This document shows, piece by piece, positions 33,767-41,678 of a DNA stretch of 64,000 nt. The position numbers and the translations under genes are program-made. The stretch spans positions 62,001 to 126,000 of the forward strand of contig JACKAW010000001.1 of NCBI GenBank assembly GCA_020634885.1, given 5' to 3'. Numbering within the stretch: the stretch's first letter is position 1; the number at the start of each line of letters is the position of its first letter. The notes below the pieces were generated by a model. That model did no database searches and was not told where the DNA came from. It saw nothing but the letters and a program-made list of their open reading frames with translations. This stretch comes from Anaerolineales bacterium. Its GTDB lineage: Bacteria; Chloroflexota; Anaerolineae; Anaerolineales; Villigracilaceae.

Positions 33767-35023
33767 TTATTTGACGAGAACGACCTCCGGCATACTAAGG
33801 GTGTCCCAGTTTTGTTCATCCTTATAATTGACTTCGACAACGTCTATTCCATCCACCTCAACGTAATACCCTATGATCTGGCTGTGATATGCCGCCCCTT
33901 TGATGTTGTTCATCCCTTTAATGCGGACGTCACCCGACGGGGCAAGGATGGTGCCGACAAATTTTGAAGTATCGCTTCCGTTTAGTTGAATGATGCCATG
34001 GTTATCTGGGGGCATGTAAATTAGCAAGCCTGCAAAGCCGCCTGCGTGAGGAGCGCTCAGGTCGATTTCAGCATTGGCGCCATCTACCTTGAAGTTTCCA
34101 CCTTCCATAATGATGGTGATGTTATTTCCTTCCAATGCCCCTTTTATGATGAAATCATCTTGAAGGCAGTACACACCCGACCCTAGTTCTGAAACTCCTT
34201 CAGGTGGAAACACGCCATCTTCCCATGTTCCGGATGTTACAGTCATGGTTTCTTCATCGAAAGTGGCAATTTTGGTTCCACAACCTCCCTTTGGTAATTG
34301 GTAAGGTAATGGGTATGGGATGGGCGCCATGCCGGTTTCTATCGGGTATGGTGTGATAAGTTTTGGCTTTTGAATATCTGCACCGCCAACGACAGTTATC
34401 CGTCCGCCGTCCAAAGAGCGTATACTGCCGCTCCCAAATGAGATAAAGGCGCATTTAGGATTGCTCGAATTTACGAACAGCCCCCCGCCTACAAGGCTTA
34501 GAGTTGCTTCTGAATGGACCCAAAAAGCAATATTTTTATCGCACTTTGATTTTGGCGCCAGGCTGACGAGTGCATATCCGGGGAACATTTCACCCATTTG
34601 AGAAGGCTTCGACTGCGAAACGACATTTGCAACACTGGTAATGGTTGGAACCCCAACCAGCCTTGCAAAATAAGTTGGCATCCGTGAGGTAATAATAACT
34701 TCAATATATTCTGAATTACCCGCGTATGGACCTGCGATGGGCGGAGTATTTAGCTCCACGGTATTGGTCTCGCCATTATTGTCATATCCATTCGCGGCGG
34801 CTGTGGCAAGCGCGGCGGCGCGCCAATTTCCGCCTTCAATGCGTGTTAATGCGGCAGTTAATGCGGCGGCTGAAGCTGCTGTATCTGCGCGGCGACTGTC
34901 AATGTATGCGCTGGTTCCGTCAATGGCAAGGGCAGAGGCGCTAAGCAGACCAACGATGGCTAAAACGACAAATACGATGGCTTGCCCGCTTTCGCTGGGT
35001 CTTTTTGTTGTTTTGGTTTTCAT
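33767..35023 (-). CDS. TadG-like pilus assembly protein without VWA domain
   Basis: 418 residues. SGQAIVFVVLAIVGLLSASALAIDG is the N-terminal TadG membrane helix, followed by DTAASAAALTAALTR. The exported part is beta-rich (GGGLFVNSSNPKC, GSIRSLDGGRITVVGGADI, and later INLSAPHAGG-like turns), suggesting a beta-solenoid-type adhesive domain, which is inference. ATG 35023 forms an ATGA overlap with the preceding TadE gene. It is the last gene of the second pilus operon. Confidence 0.72.
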   Translation of the reverse strand: MKTKTTKRPSESGQAIVFVVLAIVGLLSASALAIDGTSAYIDSRRADTAASAAALTAALTRIEGGNWRAAALATAAANGYDNNGETNTVELNTPPIAGPYAGNSEYIEVIITSRMPTYFARLVGVPTITSVANVVSQSKPSQMGEMFPGYALVSLAPKSKCDKNIAFWVHSEATLSLVGGGLFVNSSNPKCAFISFGSGSIRSLDGGRITVVGGADIQKPKLITPYPIETGMAPIPYPLPYQLPKGGCGTKIATFDEETMTVTSGTWEDGVFPPEGVSELGSGVYCLQDDFIIKGALEGNNITIIMEGGNFKVDGANAEIDLSAPHAGGFAGLLIYMPPDNHGIIQLNGSDTSKFVGTILAPSGDVRIKGMNNIKGAAYHSQIIGYYVEVDGIDVVEVNYKDEQNWDTLSMPEVVLVK

Positions 35024-35490
35024 TTGCATGGTGGTTGAAGAATTACATTTGAAGCAGTGGCGCTCATACGGAGAGTATCAGAACCGGAGAAGGTTTCAAT
35101 AAAAGGCATAAGGAAAGGATAGTCATAAACAACTTTTATTTCAGCATAATTTGCCGTGCCTTTTGTAGTGCCCTGACATTCCTTCCCTTTAATATTGATC
35201 TCTATTTGAACAGCATCCTTGTCTTGCAGATCAATGGGCGATGAGAAAACTTCGTCTTCACTGCGAATGAGGATGTTTCTAGCGCGGCTTTCGATACCGG
35301 CTTTGTTTCCCGGAGCAAAGGATGCGTACAGTGCGCCTTCCTGCGCTGCATCTCTCATGATCGAGTATGAAAAAAGTGCCATGCCAAAGTCAAATGACCC
35401 AAGCAGGATGAGCACAATAACTGGAAGACTGATCGCCAGTTCTACCAGACTTTGCCCCTTTTCCTTGGATTTGATGGTTTGTTTTTTCAT
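35020..35490 (-). CDS. TadE-like minor pilin (short)
   Basis: 156 residues. KGQSLVELAISLPVIVLILLGSFDFGMALFSYSIMRDAAQEGALYAS is the TadE-type prepilin helix with Glu near the centre. The short exported domain ends with a Cys-containing PPCK. It lies 3 nt after the TadE-beta gene and is coupled to the TadG gene that follows. Confidence 0.8.
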   Translation of the reverse strand: MKKQTIKSKEKGQSLVELAISLPVIVLILLGSFDFGMALFSYSIMRDAAQEGALYASFAPGNKAGIESRARNILIRSEDEVFSSPIDLQDKDAVQIEINIKGKECQGTTKGTANYAEIKVVYDYPFLMPFIETFSGSDTLRMSATASNVILQPPCK

Positions 35491-35493
35491 TTT

Positions 35494-36639
35494 TTAATGT
35501 CTTGAATCTACTGGATAATTTGTACAGCCGGGATTGCCGATATTGATAATGATGCGTTCTGTTCCATCTTGGAGCGTGTACGTTTCATCAAAGATAAATT
35601 CGATACGCGATGTACCCGTAGGGATGAATGGATAAAAAGAAGTGATATAGGTGGAAGGCGCAAATAAACTGCCGGACCACGTCTGTTTTGCAAACCGAAC
35701 CTGACCAAGCCGTAGAGAAGGGTTGCCGCCTGCGTCATGATTCCATTCAACGTAAATGGAAGCGGTGGTTAATACATGCTCCGTGTTGTTGAAAATATCC
35801 ATGTACATTATGTTTTTGTCAAATACCAAGGGGCCGTGTCCAACCGCAAAGTCTCCCGCGCATTGGATGGGCGTAGAAGTGGGGGAAGCTGTAATAGTAC
35901 GCGTTGGAGTAATGGAAGGAGTAAATGTTATTGTTGGCGGCAGGGTATTGGTTGGCGTACGGGGGAATGCCGTTCGAATCGCTTCGTAGGTTGCATTTGT
36001 CGTTGGTTGTAAGGTAAAGGTGCGAATGGGTATGGGCGTATTGAAGGGTTCAAAAGGTGTGAATGTCACAGGCTTGGATGGTGTTGCCGTCTCCGCTTTG
36101 AAACCGGTTGGAAAAGCAGAACCGTAAATTGGAACCGCGATCAAGAACGTACGTGCATTTGCTGAAACTACTTCCAATGGCTCTATATTAATAATCGACA
36201 AAATAGGTTCGTATGCAACGGTTACTTGTACGATAATCCTATCGCCATTGCTAATGATGTCATCCCCAATGGGGCATGTATCTGCATCTGGGTTAGGGTC
36301 AACATTTGGAATGGGGATTTGTTCACCGCTTGGTGTTACTCCACGATCGTATGTAATGTTGATGCTTTCAAACTCAGCAAGGATGGCAGAACGGTTGGCG
36401 GCATCGCGTATGCCTTCACAGTCCTGATAATAAGCAAAATCACCCTCCGGTTGACCGCTTCCAGCCCCGTAACGCGCCGCCTGTCGTGAAGCATTTGCCG
36501 CCGAAGCGAAGATAAAGACCAGGCGAGAAACCTCAAGCACTCCGTAAATTAAGGCAATTAATACAGGAAGTGCAAGCATGAATTCAACCATGGCTTGCGC
36601 GCGTTTCAGGCGGGGATTTCGGTAATCTGTACTGCTCAT
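35494..36639 (-). CDS. TadE-like pseudopilin with Thr/Pro linker and C-terminal beta-domain
   Basis: 381 residues. RAQAMVEFMLALPVLIALIYGVLEVSRLVFIFASAANASRQAARYGA is the TadE helix. After the exported stem, a linker rich in TPT/PTR (near residues 190-260) leads to a beta-rich domain starting IQCAGDF and ending NIGNPGC. That domain resembles the one in the TadE gene at 26663 (an N-terminal Cys, DIFNN/VINNN strand, W-rich strand and late YTLQDGTE). It follows the prepilin peptidase by 3 nt. Confidence 0.78.
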   Translation of the reverse strand: MSSTDYRNPRLKRAQAMVEFMLALPVLIALIYGVLEVSRLVFIFASAANASRQAARYGAGSGQPEGDFAYYQDCEGIRDAANRSAILAEFESINITYDRGVTPSGEQIPIPNVDPNPDADTCPIGDDIISNGDRIIVQVTVAYEPILSIINIEPLEVVSANARTFLIAVPIYGSAFPTGFKAETATPSKPVTFTPFEPFNTPIPIRTFTLQPTTNATYEAIRTAFPRTPTNTLPPTITFTPSITPTRTITASPTSTPIQCAGDFAVGHGPLVFDKNIMYMDIFNNTEHVLTTASIYVEWNHDAGGNPSLRLGQVRFAKQTWSGSLFAPSTYITSFYPFIPTGTSRIEFIFDETYTLQDGTERIIINIGNPGCTNYPVDSRH

Positions 36640-36642
36640 GTA

Positions 36643-37437
36643 TTAGTTGACTGGCAAAAGAGCGCGAAGAACTTCTGGAAAATAGACGATCATGGATGTT
36701 CCTAAAATAAAATAAGGACCGTATGCTGTAAAAACCATCAGGGCGTTCGAACTGTAGCGGCGGTTGATAATCAATCCTACGACCATTAATAGGCTAAAAA
36801 TGCCGCCGAATAAGACACTGATAATGACCATGAACCATACCAGGTCTTTACCAATAAGAAGCCCTAAAATAGTAACAAGAATCACATCGCCTTGTCCAAG
36901 AGCCTCCTCGTCATCTGCTTCATTGCCCAGGTCTTGCAACCGTTTTGCTCGAAATTTTGTAAAAAGCACGCCAAAGAAATAAAAAACAAGCATAATGAGC
37001 AGACCGAATAAACCACCCAGAAGAGAGTTGACGAATCCATGCGATATGGAACCGATTAATAACGTAACTATAGAGCCGACAATACTGGTTTCATGGAGAA
37101 TGAGACGGTGCTCCATATCAACAATAAAAACCACTCCGAAGTAGATCAGGAGCAGCATCCCTATCCAGTACCCGCCGTATTTAGAAGGTGGGTTGAGATA
37201 AATGTATACAGTAAGTGCGATTATGACAGCTTGAGTTATCCAAACTCGGTAACTTCGTTTGTGACCATTAGGACAGGGTCGGAATAATAAATAATCTTTT
37301 AGCGTATAGTTTTCACCGCAAGATAAGCAGACGGGTTTACTGAACCTGCGTGTGATTGGGAGGATGTCGGAGAGGTAATTTACCAGCCATCCTGTGAGCC
37401 AGCCGATAAAAATGGGAAATATCCAATTTATAACCAT
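36643..37437 (-). CDS. A24-family prepilin peptidase
   Basis: 264 residues and about 7 membrane helices. It cleaves leader peptides of pilins at the inner face of the membrane. Both catalytic aspartates are visible, in VDMEHRLI and in ALGQGDVIL (the GxGD motif). A cysteine-containing cytoplasmic loop (CLSCGENYTL ... CPNGH) resembles the zinc-binding loop of bifunctional PilD, with the fourth ligand absent or replaced. ATG 37437 lies 6 nt after a TATAAT box. It leads the second TadE/TadG operon. Confidence 0.85.
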   Translation of the reverse strand: MVINWIFPIFIGWLTGWLVNYLSDILPITRRFSKPVCLSCGENYTLKDYLLFRPCPNGHKRSYRVWITQAVIIALTVYIYLNPPSKYGGYWIGMLLLIYFGVVFIVDMEHRLILHETSIVGSIVTLLIGSISHGFVNSLLGGLFGLLIMLVFYFFGVLFTKFRAKRLQDLGNEADDEEALGQGDVILVTILGLLIGKDLVWFMVIISVLFGGIFSLLMVVGLIINRRYSSNALMVFTAYGPYFILGTSMIVYFPEVLRALLPVN

Positions 37438-37443
37438 AGATTC

Positions 37444-37449
37444 ATTATA
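37444..37449 (-). promoter_or_regulatory. -10 box 6 nt before the prepilin peptidase ATG
   Basis: TATAAT on the minus strand ends 6 nt upstream of the ATG at 37437, so the mRNA of the pilus operon is expected to be leaderless. No Shine-Dalgarno is seen. Confidence 0.55.
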
Positions 37450-37505
37450 ATTCCAAATATTCACGCGGGTAAAATGTCATTATATGCAAGCAGTTTGCAA
37501 TGTTG

Positions 37506-37535
37506 TTGGCGAATCTTCAAAAACAACATTACAAT
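37506..37535 (+). promoter_or_regulatory. Putative promoter of murA
   Basis: TTGGCG (37506-37511), an 18-nt spacer and TACAAT (37530-37535) lie 22 nt upstream of the murA ATG. AGGAG follows. Confidence 0.5.
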
Positions 37536-37557
37536 TTTACAAACAGGAGATAAACCA

Positions 37558-38838
37558 ATGGAAGAATTTGTAATTGAAGGTGGAGTGCCACTCAATGGAG
37601 AAGTAACACCCTCTGGAAACAAGAATGCCGCCTTACCCTTGCTTGCAGCCTGCCTTCTTACTGCAAAACCTGTGGTTATGCGGAATGTCCCCCAAATTCG
37701 AGACGTGCGCGCCATGCGAAAGTTGATCGAAAGCCTCGGCGCTGTTGTGGAAGATCTGGATGAGCACACCTGGCGCATTACTACAAAAGAACTACTCGCC
37801 TCTCATTTGGACCCGGACCTGTGTCGGAAAATTCGGGCTTCGATTCTCGTTGCAGGTCCTGTTCTCGCTCGAGCTGGCGGGTTAACCCTCCCGCCCCCAG
37901 GAGGCGACGTGATTGGGCGTCGCAGGTTGGACACCCATATTCTTGCATTGCGCGCGCTAGGCGCCGATATTACCTACGACCGCGTATTTAATATAAAAAC
38001 ATCAGGGTTGCACGGGGCTGATATTCTTCTGGATGAAGCGAGTGTGACCGCTACAGAGAACGCAGTGATGGCAGCCGTTTTAGCAAAAGGGGTAACCCAC
38101 ATCCGAAATGCGGCGTCCGAACCGCATGTGCAGGAATTATGTAATTTCCTGAAATCATTAGGCGCAAAAATAGAGGGTGTAGGCTCTAACTCTTTGCAGA
38201 TCACAGGAGTTTCTGAATTAAACGGCGGAGAATACACCATTGGTCCAGACCTTCTTGAAGTAATTAGTTATGTTGGCGCTGCGGTGGTTACCCATGGCAA
38301 TGTATTAATTCACAATGCTGGCGTCCAACATCTTGGCATGGTCGAGCAGGTATTCCGGCGCATGGGCATTCATTGGGAAGTGCAAGGCAACAACATATTT
38401 GTTCCTGAAAATCAGGGGCTGAATATCACATCCGATCTCGATGGCGCGGTGCCCGAGATCAAGACCAATGTCTGGCCTGCTTTCCCAACAGACCTGACAA
38501 GTATTGCCATTACAGTCGCCACCCAAACTTCAGGCTCTGTATTATTTCATGATTGGATGTTCTCTGGTCGTATGTATTTCACAGATAAATTGGTTGGAAT
38601 GGGGGCAAGGATAATCCTTTGTGATCCATACCGTTGTTTGGTGCAAGGCCCCACTCCACTCTATGGGGAAAACCTCGAAAGTCCTGATATCCGTGCCGGA
38701 ATGGCTATGTTAATTGCGGCGCTTTCAGCCAATGGAATCTCAACAATTAGGAATATTGGTCAAATTGAACGGGGATACGAGAAAGTTGAAGAGAAATTAA
38801 AAAAACTGGGCGCAAAGATAAGACGAGAGGTTGAATAG
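37558..38838 (+). CDS. murA: UDP-N-acetylglucosamine 1-carboxyvinyltransferase with Asp at the active-site Cys position
   Basis: 426 residues. It transfers enolpyruvate from PEP to UDP-GlcNAc, the first committed step of peptidoglycan synthesis. SGNKNAALPLLAA holds the catalytic Lys22/Asn23. The loop reads PPPGGDVIGRRRLDTHI, where most bacteria have PGGC(A)IG. Asp117 (codon 37906-37908) therefore replaces the cysteine that fosfomycin alkylates, as in Mycobacterium and Chlamydia. The rest (TATENAVMAA, the C-terminal IERGYEKVEEKLKKLGAKI) is canonical. AGGAG lies 8 nt before the ATG at 37558. Confidence 0.95.
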   Translation: MEEFVIEGGVPLNGEVTPSGNKNAALPLLAACLLTAKPVVMRNVPQIRDVRAMRKLIESLGAVVEDLDEHTWRITTKELLASHLDPDLCRKIRASILVAGPVLARAGGLTLPPPGGDVIGRRRLDTHILALRALGADITYDRVFNIKTSGLHGADILLDEASVTATENAVMAAVLAKGVTHIRNAASEPHVQELCNFLKSLGAKIEGVGSNSLQITGVSELNGGEYTIGPDLLEVISYVGAAVVTHGNVLIHNAGVQHLGMVEQVFRRMGIHWEVQGNNIFVPENQGLNITSDLDGAVPEIKTNVWPAFPTDLTSIAITVATQTSGSVLFHDWMFSGRMYFTDKLVGMGARIILCDPYRCLVQGPTPLYGENLESPDIRAGMAMLIAALSANGISTIRNIGQIERGYEKVEEKLKKLGAKIRREVE

Positions 38839-38855
38839 AAACTTCTTCTGTTAAC

Positions 38856-38889
38856 AAAAAACACCCCTTAATCACAAGGGGTGTTTTTT
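38856..38889. terminator. Bidirectional terminator after murA
   Basis: ACACCCCTT (38861-38869) and AAGGGGTGT (38876-38884) form a 9-bp stem with a 6-nt loop between A- and T-runs. It serves murA and the convergent lipoprotein gene. Confidence 0.9.
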
Positions 38890-38907
38890 ATTATTGTTAT
38901 TTGATAA

Positions 38908-39537
38908 TTACTGCTTGTTTACAACATTAACATCATTTACGATGACTCTAAAAAGATGATCGTCCGCAACTTTGTTAAGGAAGTAGCCAGTCGCAGTGAC
39001 TTGTCTTCCGTCAGGGTAGGTGATCCATGCGTATACAAAATAATCACCCTTTGGGATCGAAATAGTAGCGCTGCCCTTCGGCGCAAGGGTTATGGGGTTG
39101 GTCGGAAGGCTGCCACATTGAGCAAAGGCATTTTGGGTGGTTAGCTTGAGGCTTACAGAAACCGTTCCCTTGGTTGTTTCGTTGACAAGCCGAATGTTCG
39201 ATTGAGGTCCAGCTTCTGCAACATTAAGTAAGCCATCACAAGGATTGCTAGAGGTGGTGCTTGGCGCTTGGGTTGCGGTCGGTATTACGGAAAAATCAAC
39301 CGTAGGGCTTGGCTCCAATGTAAATGTGGGCAAAGGAGTAGGGGAGGGCGTTTCTGTAGGAGGAAGCGGGGTAGCAGTGGGAATTGCCGCCTGGGTTTCG
39401 GCGACGATAGTTAGAGCACCGGCAATGGCGGTTCCTTGTACTTCCTCAGGTGACATCGTCGGCGCTGCTGGTTGGGCAGCGCAGGCAGTAGCAAGTACGG
39501 CAATGATTGCCATAACAGGGATTATTTTTTTGATCAT
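38908..39537 (-). CDS. Lipoprotein with Thr/Pro linker and beta-domain (copy 1)
   Basis: 209 residues. The lipobox VLATACAAQ gives a lipidated Cys19. A PTATPLPPTETPSPTPLP-type linker spans residues 50-95. The C-terminal about 110 residues form a predicted beta-domain with IRLVNETTKGTVSVSLKLTT and SISIPKGDYFVYAWITYPDGRQVT-like strands. The next gene encodes the same arrangement. GGAG lies before the ATG. Function unknown. Confidence 0.7.
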   Translation of the reverse strand: MIKKIIPVMAIIAVLATACAAQPAAPTMSPEEVQGTAIAGALTIVAETQAAIPTATPLPPTETPSPTPLPTFTLEPSPTVDFSVIPTATQAPSTTSSNPCDGLLNVAEAGPQSNIRLVNETTKGTVSVSLKLTTQNAFAQCGSLPTNPITLAPKGSATISIPKGDYFVYAWITYPDGRQVTATGYFLNKVADDHLFRVIVNDVNVVNKQ

Positions 39538-39560
39538 TTATATCTCTCCAGTATAAAAAA

Positions 39561-40256
39561 TTACTTTTCGTTTGTTACTTGAACTTTGTCTTTATAGAAA
39601 GTGATCGTTCGCGATTTATCCACCGAAAGGGAAAAGCCGCCAGAGAATTGCCTTCCACCGACCCAAGCCGTATAAATGCACTCACCTGCAGGGGCTGAAA
39701 TACTGAAGTTCTTTTTTACAGGATACTCAAGATATGTAACATATCCTTCTTTTGTTACACATCGGAAAGAAACATAAGCCTCTGCGTGTGATTTGTTAAA
39801 CAATATAATTCTGCCGGATGGCAAATTGGGCGGAAGAGTCCCATGTGTTATCGGTTGAGGATTGCCGATTGTCGCAGTGACGCTTGGAGTGATGCTGCCT
39901 TGTTGAATATCAACTTCTTCTGATAAAGTACCAATCGCCTCGGTGATGGCAGGGGTATCTTCTGAAGTGATGTTCAAGGCTAGGAGGGTGGCAGTCAGAG
40001 TCTCAAGCGCAGGGTTTGAAGTTTCGGTTGCAGTCGCTGCAAAAGTTGCAGATGGGGTATTAACAATTGGTGTTTCGCTGGGCGAGATGGTATTGGTCGG
40101 CAGAGATTGAAGTGTTTGCTGCGAAAGCACCGCCGCTGTTAACTGAAGATCTGCCTCAGAGATGGGCGACGGATATACCTGGGATGGCGTCAACGCGGGC
40201 ATACACGCGCCGATCACTGCAGAAAATAATAGTGAAACGAATACAAGCCGCTTCAT
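39561..40256 (-). CDS. Lipoprotein with Ser/Thr linker and beta-domain (copy 2)
   Basis: 231 residues from ATG 40256. The lipobox is SAVIGACMPA. A long Thr/Ser/Ala-rich spacer is followed by a C-terminal beta-domain (RIILFNKSHAEAYVSFRC, ISAPAGECIYTAWVGGRQF, a final KVQVTNEK) that aligns with copy 1 (IRLVNETT, SIPKGDYFVYAWITYPDGRQ, VNDVNVVNKQ). The gap to copy 1 is 23 nt, so they are probably a duplicated pair in one transcript with thioredoxin upstream. Confidence 0.68.
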   Translation of the reverse strand: MKRLVFVSLLFSAVIGACMPALTPSQVYPSPISEADLQLTAAVLSQQTLQSLPTNTISPSETPIVNTPSATFAATATETSNPALETLTATLLALNITSEDTPAITEAIGTLSEEVDIQQGSITPSVTATIGNPQPITHGTLPPNLPSGRIILFNKSHAEAYVSFRCVTKEGYVTYLEYPVKKNFSISAPAGECIYTAWVGGRQFSGGFSLSVDKSRTITFYKDKVQVTNEK

Positions 40257-40287
40257 ACCCGCAAACCCATCTCCAGCGTCAAACACG

Positions 40288-40635
40288 TTACGCTTGCTGA
40301 CCCGCAACTTCCATGAATTGCGTAACAACATCCCGCAACATGCGTTCAGGAAGAGCACCGACCTGACGATGAACAACCTTGCCATTGGAAACAAAAAGCA
40401 GAGTGGGAATACCTTGAATGCCAAACTTCTGCATCCATTCAGCATGATCGTCAGTATTTACTTTAGCAACAATAAGTTTGCCATCCAACTCTTTAGCGAG
40501 TTTATCAAGTGTGGGGGCGATCATTTTGCAAGGATTGCACCAAGGCGCCCAAAAATCCACAACTACCGGAAGGCTTGATTGCATAACAACCTTCTCAAAA
40601 GTTTCGTCAGATATATGAAGCGGTTCTCCAGACAT
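40288..40635 (-). CDS. trxA: Thioredoxin
   Basis: 115 residues. VVVDFWAPWCNPCKMIAPTLDKLAKEL contains the active site WCNPC (WCGPC in most thioredoxins). The cis-proline segment is GIQGIPTLLFVSNGKVV. It reduces cytoplasmic disulfides and serves peroxidases and reductases. AGGT lies 9 nt before the ATG. It is divergent from ftsY and upstream of two lipoprotein genes. Confidence 0.93.
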   Translation of the reverse strand: MSGEPLHISDETFEKVVMQSSLPVVVDFWAPWCNPCKMIAPTLDKLAKELDGKLIVAKVNTDDHAEWMQKFGIQGIPTLLFVSNGKVVHRQVGALPERMLRDVVTQFMEVAGQQA

Positions 40636-40747
40636 TATGTTTTACCTATCCTTTTCTTTCTCCATCAGTTAACTACTTTGTCTTATTTAGCCAAATGAGT
40701 ATAACATAATTCCAGAACACATAAGCTCAAGCAGATGAGCGGTAGGG

Positions 40748-40753
40748 TATAAT
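40748..40753 (+). promoter_or_regulatory. -10 box 8 nt before the ftsY ATG
   Basis: TATAAT is followed after 8 nt by the ATG at 40762, with no Shine-Dalgarno, giving a leader of 0-2 nt. Confidence 0.55.
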
Positions 40754-40761
40754 CGCCGCCC

Positions 40762-41670
40762 ATGAACATATTTTCACGATGGCGCGAAGGACTTTCGCGC
40801 ACAAGCAAAGCCTCATTTGGACAGATCGTAACTCTGCTTGGGCAATCTGAAATAACAGAAGAAACCTGGGACGATCTGGAAGCCCTACTTATCCAAGCCG
40901 ACTTGGGAGTGGAGACTACAACATCTATTTTGGAGGAATTAAAACGCCTCACCCAAACCGAGGGCTGGATACGCTCCGAACAGCTTTCTTCTTCGCTGAA
41001 GACTGAACTGCGCTCGCGCTTAATATCTCCTCCCGAAATATCTTTTTCAAATAAACCGACAGTGATTCTTGTTGTCGGCGTAAATGGCTCAGGAAAAACC
41101 ACCACCATAGCGAAACTCTCTTCAAAATTCACAGGCGAAGGCAGAAAAGTCTTATTAGGCGCAGCCGACACATTCCGTGCCGCCGCCGTGGATCAGCTTC
41201 AGGTCTGGGGAGACAGGCTCAGCGTCAAAGTGATAGCCGGAGCACCAGAAAGCGACCCCGGTGCAGTGGCATTTAATGCCATTCAAGCAGGCATCGCCAA
41301 CGAAGTGGATGTTGTCATGGTAGATACAGCAGGGCGATTGCACACTCGCTTTAATTTAATGGAAGAGTTGAAAAAGGTTAACCGTGTGGTCGGCAAGGCA
41401 ATGCCAGATGCGCCTCATCATGTTTGGCTGGTTCTAGACGCTACAACAGGGCAAAACGCTCTTCACCAAGCCCGTTCATTCAAGGACGCTGTGAATGTAT
41501 CTGGTGTAATACTAACCAAATTGGATTCTTCTGCACGTGGCGGCATGGCGTTCGCTATTCAACATGAACTGAATTTGCCGATCCTCTTTGCAGGACTGGG
41601 CGAAAAGCCCGAAGACCTGACCCCATTTGACCCCGATGCCTTTGTAGACGGAATCTTAACAACTAAGTAG
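40762..41670 (+). CDS. ftsY: Signal recognition particle receptor FtsY
   Basis: 302 residues. It is the SRP-receptor GTPase at the membrane. The N domain is followed by the G domain with VILVVGVNGSGKTTTIAKL (G1), DTFRAAAVDQL, DTAGRLHTRFNLMEEL (G3), TKLDSSARGGMAF (G4) and GLGEKPEDLTPFD. No acidic A domain is present, as in many short FtsY proteins. prfB starts 8 nt after the stop. Confidence 0.95.
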   Translation: MNIFSRWREGLSRTSKASFGQIVTLLGQSEITEETWDDLEALLIQADLGVETTTSILEELKRLTQTEGWIRSEQLSSSLKTELRSRLISPPEISFSNKPTVILVVGVNGSGKTTTIAKLSSKFTGEGRKVLLGAADTFRAAAVDQLQVWGDRLSVKVIAGAPESDPGAVAFNAIQAGIANEVDVVMVDTAGRLHTRFNLMEELKKVNRVVGKAMPDAPHHVWLVLDATTGQNALHQARSFKDAVNVSGVILTKLDSSARGGMAFAIQHELNLPILFAGLGEKPEDLTPFDPDAFVDGILTTK

Positions 41671-41678
41671 GAGTAACA

